From contig JAEXTR010000182.1 in the NCBI GenBank assembly GCA_023406915.1, forward strand, positions 1 to 6,825: a stretch of DNA of 6,825 bases, written 5' to 3'. A program made the position numbers and the translations under genes. Positions within the stretch are counted from its first letter, which is position 1. Every line of letters begins with the position of its first letter. Source of the stretch: Bacteroidota bacterium. Lineage in GTDB: Bacteria > Bacteroidota > Ignavibacteria > Ignavibacteriales > Ignavibacteriaceae. Positions 1 through 5,309 of the stretch are shown one piece after another. The notes under the pieces were generated by a model. That model saw only the letters and a program-made list of their open reading frames with translations. It ran no database searches and had not been told where the DNA came from.

Positions 1-1350
1 CTCGAAGGGGGAGTGGTACGGGGGAGCTATTCCGCTGAACTGGATGAGTTGCGCGAAATCAGAATCAACGGGAAAACCTGGATTGCAGATTATCAGAAAA
101 AGGAACGGGAACGCACGGGCATCTCGAGTCTGAAGGTAAGTTACAATAAGGTGTTCGGGTACTACATTGAGATCACGAATGCGAACCTTGAAAAAGCACC
201 CGCGGATTATACACGGAAGCAGACCCTGACAAACGGTGAACGGTATATCACCGCCGAACTGAAGCAGTATGAAGAGAAAGTGCTGCACGCGGAAGAAAAA
301 ATTTATGAACTGGAGAGCCAGATTTTCAATGAACTGAGACTTTTTGTAGCCTCATTCACGGAACAGATACAGCGGAATGCGCAACTGGTTGCCCGGGTTG
401 ATGCACTCCTGTCATTAGGCGTTGCTGCGGCTGAGTACCGGTATACAAAACCGGTGGTGGATGAATCAGGCATGCTGTTTATCACAAACGGAAGACATCC
501 GGTACTGGAACAGTCGCTTCCACCGGGACAGAAATTTCAGCCAAACTCCTGCAAACTCGATCCGGCAACGGAGCAGATCATCATCCTGACCGGACCAAAT
601 ATGGCTGGAAAATCAGTCTATCTCCGGCAAATGGGGCTGATCGTGCTGATGGCACAGATCGGATCATTCGTACCGGCAGAATCCGCGGTGATCGGCGTTG
701 TTGACCGGATATTCACCAGGGTGGGCGCATCGGATAACATCACTGCCGGTGAAAGCACTTTTCTGGTTGAGATGCACGAGGCTGCGAACATCCTGAACAA
801 CTGCACGGAGAAGAGCCTGCTGCTGCTTGATGAAATCGGCAGAGGAACCAGCACCTTTGACGGAATCAGTATTGCATGGTCTATTACCGAGTACCTGCAC
901 GAAAATCCAGCCCGTGCGGCAAAGACTCTTTTTGCCACTCATTATCATGAACTGAATGAACTTGCCGATATCTTTAGCAGAATAAAGAATTATAAGGTTG
1001 AGGTGCGGGAGTATGACGATAAGGTTATTTTCCTGCACAAGGTGAGTCCCGGACAGGCTGATCACAGCTACGGCATACAGGTGGCACAAATGGCAGGACT
1101 CCCCCTGACTGTGACCGAACGGGCAAAAGAGATCCTTGCCAATCTGGAAGGGAAAGAACTGACACCGTATGAAATGAAGAAGGCAAAAATTGCGAGAAAA
1201 AAGGTTGAGGATGACTTGCAGTATAACCTGTTTGAGATCAGGGATGATGCAATCAGGAAGGAGATCAGTTCCCTCGAAATTGAGAACCTTACCCCATTGC
1301 AGGCACTGCAAAAACTGAACGATCTGAAGAAACGAGCGGAGGAATCTTGA
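1..1350 (+). CDS. mutS: DNA mismatch repair protein MutS, C-terminal half (5' end outside window)
   Basis: The reading frame is open from base 1 to a TGA at 1348-1350, giving 449 residues of a protein that is usually about 850-900 long; the mismatch-binding and connector domains lie before the window. MutS recognises mismatches and, as an ATP-driven sliding clamp, recruits MutL in the cytoplasm. The visible part begins in the core domain, runs through the clamp (the ERERTG and FGYYIEIT stretches, about 100-180), and then enters the ATPase domain. Walker A (GPNMAGKS) is at 592-615, an ABC-type signature (ITAGESTFLVEM) follows at about 740-775, Walker B (LLLLDEIGRGTS) is around 817-852, and ATHYHEL is near 940. 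The usual C-terminal LTPLQAL helix region closes the protein. A QYNLF pentapeptide at 1219-1233 looks like a sliding-clamp binding motif. The GTG at 13 is internal, not the start. It is first in a plus-strand series running to 3643. Confidence 0.97.
   Translation, partial: LEGGVVRGSYSAELDELREIRINGKTWIADYQKKERERTGISSLKVSYNKVFGYYIEITNANLEKAPADYTRKQTLTNGERYITAELKQYEEKVLHAEEKIYELESQIFNELRLFVASFTEQIQRNAQLVARVDALLSLGVAAAEYRYTKPVVDESGMLFITNGRHPVLEQSLPPGQKFQPNSCKLDPATEQIIILTGPNMAGKSVYLRQMGLIVLMAQIGSFVPAESAVIGVVDRIFTRVGASDNITAGESTFLVEMHEAANILNNCTEKSLLLLDEIGRGTSTFDGISIAWSITEYLHENPARAAKTLFATHYHELNELADIFSRIKNYKVEVREYDDKVIFLHKVSPGQADHSYGIQVAQMAGLPLTVTERAKEILANLEGKELTPYEMKKAKIARKKVEDDLQYNLFEIRDDAIRKEISSLEIENLTPLQALQKLNDLKKRAEES
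1338..1349 (+). promoter_or_regulatory. Shine-Dalgarno and TTG start of the LEA2-like lipoprotein gene inside the mutS end
   Basis: GGAGGA at 1338-1343 lies three bases before a TTG at 1347-1349. The TTG overlaps the mutS stop as TTGA (TGA at 1348-1350), a classic arrangement for translational coupling. The lipoprotein signal peptide begins directly at this TTG, which supports it as the start. Confidence 0.8.
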
Positions 1351-1955
1351 AAAGAATACTACTTCTGTTACTCATTGCAGCTGTAAGCTTTACCGGGTGT
1401 CAGTTGTATGAAACATTTGTCAATATCTCCCGGTTGAAATTCAAACTGGGTGAAGTCAATCAGGTTGCCGTGAAAGGAATCAATCTTTCCGGAAAAAACT
1501 CCATCGATGATTTTTCACCGTTGGATATGATTTCCGTGCTTGCGGGGGTAGCCGGCGGTTCACTGCCGGTATCCTTTGTGGTGAATGTGGATGCTCTCAA
1601 TCCGAATGACGGTAAAGGCGGGTACCCCCGAACCGACGCCACTATCAAGCGTTTCCCCTTCAGACTGATGCTGGATCAGAAGGAAGTGTTCAGCGGCGAT
1701 ATTAATGAACAGTTCATTATCCCGGGTACAGGGGAAACTACCGTCCTTCCGCTGAAAATTGAGTTTGACCTGATGAAGGTATTTAAAGACAAATCGTATG
1801 AATCTTTATTGCAACTGGCGCTGAACCTTACCGGGCACAGCAGCAAAAAGGTCACGATGGAAATATATGCGCGTCCGTCAGTGGTGACAGAGATCGGGGA
1901 GCTTTCCTACCCAGGCGAGCTAAAGATTGTTGATATGGATTTTACAAAGGAGTAG
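1347..1955 (+). CDS. Small LEA2-like (WHy-type) lipoprotein
   Basis: This encodes 202 residues. The N-terminus is a lipoprotein signal peptide: MKR, a run of leucines, then a lipobox ending FTGC with Cys18 as the lipidation site. Gln follows the Cys, so under the classical rule it would go to the outer membrane; this is inference. The mature part is beta-rich. The stretch at residues 73-88 (LPVSFVVNVDALNPND) resembles the core strand of LEA2/WHy domains, in which an N-P-N follows a hydrophobic strand; later strands (about 105-150) fit the same fold. Such proteins sit in many bacterial envelopes, but their role is not established. The start is the TTG overlapping the mutS stop, backed by a GGAGGA site. 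It ends with TAG at 1953-1955, one base before the next gene. An alternative is a generic beta-sandwich lipoprotein; the family call is moderate, the lipoprotein call strong. Confidence 0.8.
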   Translation: MKRILLLLLIAAVSFTGCQLYETFVNISRLKFKLGEVNQVAVKGINLSGKNSIDDFSPLDMISVLAGVAGGSLPVSFVVNVDALNPNDGKGGYPRTDATIKRFPFRLMLDQKEVFSGDINEQFIIPGTGETTVLPLKIEFDLMKVFKDKSYESLLQLALNLTGHSSKKVTMEIYARPSVVTEIGELSYPGELKIVDMDFTKE

Positions 1956-1959
1956 TATG
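1946..1959 (+). promoter_or_regulatory. Shine-Dalgarno and ATG that set the start of the DUF1684 gene
   Basis: AAAGGAG at 1946-1952 is four bases from the ATG at 1957. This favours ATG 1957 over the in-frame TTG at 1927, which would add ten polar or mixed residues before the signal peptide and bury the gene start inside the upstream gene. Confidence 0.8.
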
Positions 1960-2607
1960 CGTTACGCCGTTATCTTACTGTCATTGTTGTTCATTGCCGG
2001 ATGCAAAACCGGGAAGGACAAAATCACCATTACCAGTGAACCGTCGGCATATCCGTTGCTGGATTCAGCCGGAACAGGAAAAGATTTTGTACTGGCACGC
2101 CGGGCAGAAATGAACCGGTTTATGGAAACTGATTCTTTATCTCCCTTTAATGCAAAGGGGAAGGTCACCTTTCACCCGCTCAGATATTTTGACTATGATT
2201 CATCATTTGTATTCCAGTCAAAACTGACAAGGTACCCAAATCCTGCAACAGTGACCATTACAGGAACTAAAGGGGAAGCAAGACAGGTTTTAGCCTATGG
2301 ATACCTGACCATACAGTATGGGAACAATGCACATAAGCTGAATGTGTATCAGGGAAACTCAAAGAACTACGGTATTTACTATAGTATCTGGCTGACTGAT
2401 GAAACCACCGGATCGGAAACGTATCACGTCGGACGCTACCTTGATTTTACCCCATCCATGGATCCTGAGTACCTGTACACGCTGGACTTTAACATGCTGT
2501 ATAATCCGTATTGTTCATACAGCGATGCGTATTCCTGCGCTGTGCCGGGGAAGGAGGATCATCTCCCCTTTGCTGTGCGGGCAGGCGAAAAGAAATTTCA
2601 TGATTGA
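1957..2607 (+). CDS. DUF1684 family lipoprotein
   Basis: This encodes 216 residues from ATG 1957. The signal peptide MRYAVILLSLLFIAGC has a standard lipobox with Cys16, followed by Lys. After a short linker the protein shows the DUF1684 pattern: a helix with FVLARRAEMNRFM, then residues on the theme SPFNAKGKVTFHPL, a beta-rich middle (VLAYGYLTIQY, KLNVYQG), a YHVGRYLDF segment, and the diagnostic C-terminal block NPYCSYSDAYSC (about 183-194) followed by LPFAVRAGE. Cys186 and Cys194 could form a disulfide outside the cytoplasm; that is inference. DUF1684 proteins are widespread in Bacteroidota and Actinobacteria, and no biochemical function is established. It sits one base after the LEA2-like gene and 19 bases before aroF, so it is probably co-transcribed with both. 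The sequence gives no reason to assign it a role in DNA repair or aromatic synthesis. Confidence 0.88.
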   Translation: MRYAVILLSLLFIAGCKTGKDKITITSEPSAYPLLDSAGTGKDFVLARRAEMNRFMETDSLSPFNAKGKVTFHPLRYFDYDSSFVFQSKLTRYPNPATVTITGTKGEARQVLAYGYLTIQYGNNAHKLNVYQGNSKNYGIYYSIWLTDETTGSETYHVGRYLDFTPSMDPEYLYTLDFNMLYNPYCSYSDAYSCAVPGKEDHLPFAVRAGEKKFHD

Positions 2608-2614
2608 CCGAGAA

Positions 2615-2629
2615 CCGGAGTAACCCTTG
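2615..2629 (+). promoter_or_regulatory. Shine-Dalgarno and TTG start of the DAHP synthase gene
   Basis: CCGGAG at 2615-2620 precedes the TTG at 2627 by six bases. An in-frame ATG at 2600 is closed by TAA at 2621-2623, so it cannot serve. The TTG start gives residue numbers that match the Thermotoga maritima enzyme exactly at all four metal ligands, which strongly supports it. Confidence 0.85.
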
Positions 2630-3643
2630 ATTGTAGTATTAGAAAAGAATATCACCGAAGAAAGAACCGAAGAGATCATCCAGACCCTTGAACGGTTTGG
2701 CTTTTCGGTACACCGTTCCCGCGGTGAGGAGCACAATATTATTGGTGCTATCGGCGTGAAGCCTGAGTTTGACATCAGACGCATCAAGATTCTGGAAGGA
2801 GTCCGCGATGTTGTCCGGGTTACCCAGCCATACCGTTTAGCAGGAAGAGATTATAAGGAATCCGACACCATCATCACGGTCGGGGATGTCAGCATCGGCG
2901 GTGATGAACTGGTGGTGATCTCCGGACCATGTGCGGTCGAAAATGAGAACCAGATTTTTACCATTGCGGAAACCATCGCCAAATCAGGCGCAAAGATTTT
3001 ACGCGGGGGTGCCTATAAACCGCGCACATCCCCCTACGCCTTTCAGGGTCTGGGTGAAGAGGGGCTCCGCCTTCTTTCCGAAGCAGGTAAGGCATTCGGT
3101 CTGGTCACCATCACCGAAGTGCTTGAGCTTGCACAGATTGACCTGATTGCCCGGTACATCGATATTTTTCAGGTAGGTGCCAGAAATATGCAGAACACTA
3201 CCCTGCTGAAGGAACTGGGGAAGATTAAGAAACCGGTGATGCTGAAACGGGGACCATCTGCCAGTTATGATGAACTGCTGATGTCAGCCGAATATATGCT
3301 TGCGGGGGGAAATGAATCTGTGATTCTGTGTGAACGCGGCATCAGAACATTTGAAAACGGAACGCGTTACACGATGGATATCAGCGCTATACCGGTGCTA
3401 AAAGAGCGCACTCATCTGCCCGTGATTGCTGATCCCTCACACGCAGGCGGAATCAGAAACAAGATTGCACCCCTTGCCAGGGCAGCCGCCGCTGCCGGGG
3501 CTGATGGTCTGATGATCGAAGTGCATCATGACCCGATTCATGCCCTGTCTGACGGACCCCAGGCACTGCTGCCGGATCAGTTTGCCGCACTGATGCAGGA
3601 TATCCGGGCAATCGCAAAAATTATTGGGAAACGGATGGACTAA
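2627..3643 (+). CDS. aroF: 3-deoxy-7-phosphoheptulonate (DAHP) synthase, type I-beta with N-terminal regulatory domain
   Basis: This is a 338-residue DAHP synthase, which joins phosphoenolpyruvate and erythrose 4-phosphate in the first step of the shikimate pathway to Phe, Tyr and Trp. Residues 1-70 form the ferredoxin-like regulatory domain and about 80-338 the TIM-barrel catalytic domain. Motifs seen are SGPCAVEN (99-106), LRGGAYKPRTSPYAFQG, FQVGARNMQN, MLKRGP, LCERGIRTFE, ADPSHAGG and IEVHHDP. The divalent-metal ligands fall at Cys102, His272, Glu298 and Asp309, the same numbers as in T. maritima. His29 and Ser31, which contact the tyrosine inhibitor in that enzyme, are also present, so tyrosine feedback is predicted. 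There is no chorismate mutase fusion. The gene is the last of the plus-strand series; its final 23 bases overlap the convergent COG2509 gene. The symbol follows the aroF-type naming used for this subfamily; aroG is used for some orthologues. Confidence 0.97.
   Translation: MIVVLEKNITEERTEEIIQTLERFGFSVHRSRGEEHNIIGAIGVKPEFDIRRIKILEGVRDVVRVTQPYRLAGRDYKESDTIITVGDVSIGGDELVVISGPCAVENENQIFTIAETIAKSGAKILRGGAYKPRTSPYAFQGLGEEGLRLLSEAGKAFGLVTITEVLELAQIDLIARYIDIFQVGARNMQNTTLLKELGKIKKPVMLKRGPSASYDELLMSAEYMLAGGNESVILCERGIRTFENGTRYTMDISAIPVLKERTHLPVIADPSHAGGIRNKIAPLARAAAAAGADGLMIEVHHDPIHALSDGPQALLPDQFAALMQDIRAIAKIIGKRMD
3621..3643. other. Tail-to-tail overlap of aroF and the COG2509 gene
   Basis: The TAA of the minus-strand gene (complement of 3621-3623) lies inside aroF, and the TAA of aroF (3641-3643) lies inside the minus-strand gene. 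There is no intergenic space and no hairpin with a T-run here, so the two convergent transcripts should overlap. Confidence 0.9.
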
Positions 3644-5195
3644 AACCGGGCACTTGCAGATACTGCAACACCGCACCGGCGCTCTTTTCTCCATCCACCG
3701 CAGCGGACACAATACCGCCTGCATACCCTGCCCCCTCACCCGAGGGGAACAACCCTTGTACTGTAAGATGCATCCCCGTGATTTTATCGCGGGGGATGCG
3801 CAACGGTGAACTCGTTCTCGATTCTACACCAACCATGATCGCCTCACTGGTAATATACCCCTTCATTTTCCGGTTAAAATCTTTCAATGCCCCCTGCAGG
3901 CGTGTGCTGATTGCCTTTGGCAAAAGGGCATGCAGCGGTGCCGGAGCGATACCGGGGATGTAGGAAGTACCCGGCAACGAAGAAGATTCTTTACCCTGTA
4001 AAAAGTCGGTAACCCGCTGAGCTGGGGCAACCTGGGTTTTTCCACCAGCTTCGAAAGCCATTCTTTCAATTGATGCCTGATAGGCAAGTCCTGCCAGTAC
4101 ACCCTGATCCTGAAATGGAATCAGGTCTTCTTCCTTTACTTCGGCTACAAAGCCGCTGTTGGCAAACGGGGAATCACGCCGGGAAAGGGACATACCATTT
4201 ACCACCAGTTCTTCCGGTGCTGTGGATGCAGGGACAATGATCCCACCGGGACACATACAGAATGAGAAGACCCCCCTGCCACCAACCTGGCACACTGCGC
4301 TGTATGATGCAGCGGGAAGTTCAGCAGGTCTGACGGGGGTATGATAGCGGACTTCATCGATCAGGCTCTGAGGATGCTCAATCCTGACCCCCATCGCAAA
4401 GTCCTTTCGTTCAAGGAGAATCTCTTTCCTTTGTAAAAGCTGGTAGATATCCCTGGCGCTGTGTCCAGTTGCCAGAATCACTGCATCACCCTGCAGCGTA
4501 CCGCTTCCATTGATTTCAACCCCGGTCACGGTACCCTCACGAAGAATCAGATCTGTCACGCGGGCATTGAAGTGAACTTCTCCACCGTGGGAGATGATTG
4601 TCTCCCTGATCTGCTGCACCACGAGGGGTAATTTATTGGAGCCAATGTGGGGGTGTGCGTCAACCATAATATCCTCAACTGCCCCATGCTGCACAAGGAC
4701 GCGGAGGATCTTTTTGATGTCACCCCTTTTATCAGAACGAGTATAGAGTTTGCCATCAGAGTAAGTGCCTGCCCCGCCTTCACCAAAGCAGTAATTGGAA
4801 TCAGGGTTGACCGTATGAAACTGCTGAATGGCGCGGAGGTCTCTGCGGCGTTCCCGCACATCCTTTCCCCGTTCGATGATGATTGGTTTTACACCGTACT
4901 CAAGAAGGCGCAGGGCGGCAAACATCCCTGCCGGACCCATACCGACAATGATCACCCGGGACGGGAGGTCAGCACCCTTGTAAAGAACAGGTGTTTCGGG
5001 CACGAGGGGTTCCCCTTTTTCGAAGACTTCCACCCGGAGGCGGTACACTGGTCTTTTTCCTCGTGCATCAACGGAGCGCTTCAGCACCTTCACCCGATCC
5101 ACATAGCTGCGGATAGCCCGGGCAGCCTTTACCTTCAGGATTTCTTCCCGGAATGCTTCATCGGGTTTGGCAACAATATCAACAATCTGGGACAC
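3621..5195 (-). CDS. COG2509-type FAD-dependent dehydrogenase-like protein, function unknown
   Basis: This encodes 524 residues, a normal length for the family. Residues 1-75 form a small basic N-terminal domain typical of COG2509. A Rossmann FAD-binding fold follows: RVIIVGMGPAGMFAAL carries G85, G87 and G90, and Glu108 (IIIERG) is the expected ribose contact. Other family blocks are NYCFGEGGAGTYSDGKL (about 134-150), AHPHIGSNKLP, an ATGHSARD segment, a GGIIVPAS segment, VNGMSLSRRDSPFANSG, and the C-terminal SGEGAGYAGGI (about 485-495) that closes the FAD site. The fold relates to HI0933-like and other flavoprotein oxidoreductases; substrate and partner are unknown. No signal peptide or membrane segment is seen, so it is probably cytoplasmic. 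The GTG start has GGAGGT five bases upstream (complement of 5201-5206). It is transcribed alone, divergent from the TPR gene and convergent with aroF. Confidence 0.93.
   Translation of the reverse strand: MSQIVDIVAKPDEAFREEILKVKAARAIRSYVDRVKVLKRSVDARGKRPVYRLRVEVFEKGEPLVPETPVLYKGADLPSRVIIVGMGPAGMFAALRLLEYGVKPIIIERGKDVRERRRDLRAIQQFHTVNPDSNYCFGEGGAGTYSDGKLYTRSDKRGDIKKILRVLVQHGAVEDIMVDAHPHIGSNKLPLVVQQIRETIISHGGEVHFNARVTDLILREGTVTGVEINGSGTLQGDAVILATGHSARDIYQLLQRKEILLERKDFAMGVRIEHPQSLIDEVRYHTPVRPAELPAASYSAVCQVGGRGVFSFCMCPGGIIVPASTAPEELVVNGMSLSRRDSPFANSGFVAEVKEEDLIPFQDQGVLAGLAYQASIERMAFEAGGKTQVAPAQRVTDFLQGKESSSLPGTSYIPGIAPAPLHALLPKAISTRLQGALKDFNRKMKGYITSEAIMVGVESRTSSPLRIPRDKITGMHLTVQGLFPSGEGAGYAGGIVSAAVDGEKSAGAVLQYLQVPGFSPSVSQ
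3770..3799. repeat. Long imperfect inverted repeat (stem-loop) inside the COG2509 gene
   Basis: GCATCCCC at 3770-3777 is matched by GGGGATGC at 3792-3799. After one bulged G (3791) the stem continues GTGA (3778-3781) with TCGC (3787-3790), including one G-T pair, leaving a five-base loop TTTTA. It encodes the RIPRDKITGM part of the flavoprotein about 150 bases before its stop. No T-run follows on either strand, so it is not a standard intrinsic terminator. It may be chance. Confidence 0.5.
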
Positions 5196-5206
5196 TCAGG
5201 ACCTCC
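5193..5206 (-). promoter_or_regulatory. Consensus Shine-Dalgarno with GTG start of the COG2509 gene
   Basis: Read on the minus strand, GGAGGT (complement of 5201-5206) lies five bases before GTG (complement of 5193-5195). The strong site makes the GTG the most likely start, although no in-frame ATG lies nearby. Confidence 0.8.
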
Positions 5207-5309
5207 GGAACTTTACAGGATTAAGAACAGTCTATTTTAGCAGAGAACCATTCAGAAAAAGATGAATTTCATCCTTGATAGGCAAGGCAATTAACACGAT
5301 TTTTGCATA
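5196..5309. promoter_or_regulatory. Divergent spacer between the COG2509 and TPR genes; should hold both promoters
   Basis: This 114-base, comparatively A/T-rich spacer is the only room for promoters of the two divergent genes. On the minus strand TAAAAT (complement of 5234-5239) is a fair -10 hexamer, but no good -35 lies 16-18 bases upstream of it. On the plus strand TTTACA (5212-5217) and TATTTT (5233-5238) are a weak pair with a short 15-base gap. A short inverted repeat, CCTTG (5273-5277) and CAAGG (5283-5287), sits nearer the TPR gene. That the spacer is regulatory is safe; the exact elements are guesses. Confidence 0.35.

Noticed and set aside
618..938. 106-residue open frame on the minus strand
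   Set aside because: Antisense to the Walker A to Walker B region of mutS; no ribosome binding site or family resemblance.
664..1311. 215-residue open frame on the minus strand
   Set aside because: It lies wholly antisense to the MutS ATPase domain, whose motifs are unmistakable. Its translation has no recognisable domain and is rich in residues typical of a shadow frame.
1927..1956. Earlier TTG start for the DUF1684 gene
   Set aside because: It would put ten extra residues ahead of a complete signal peptide, and the ATG at 1957 has its own good ribosome binding site.
2399..2623. 74-residue plus-strand frame at the end of the DUF1684 gene
   Set aside because: It overlaps the diagnostic DUF1684 C-terminal block in another frame and has no sensible composition.
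4647..5240. 197-residue open frame on the plus strand
   Set aside because: Antisense to the N-terminal and FAD-binding region of the COG2509 gene, which is clearly conserved; the translation is not protein-like in any family I know.
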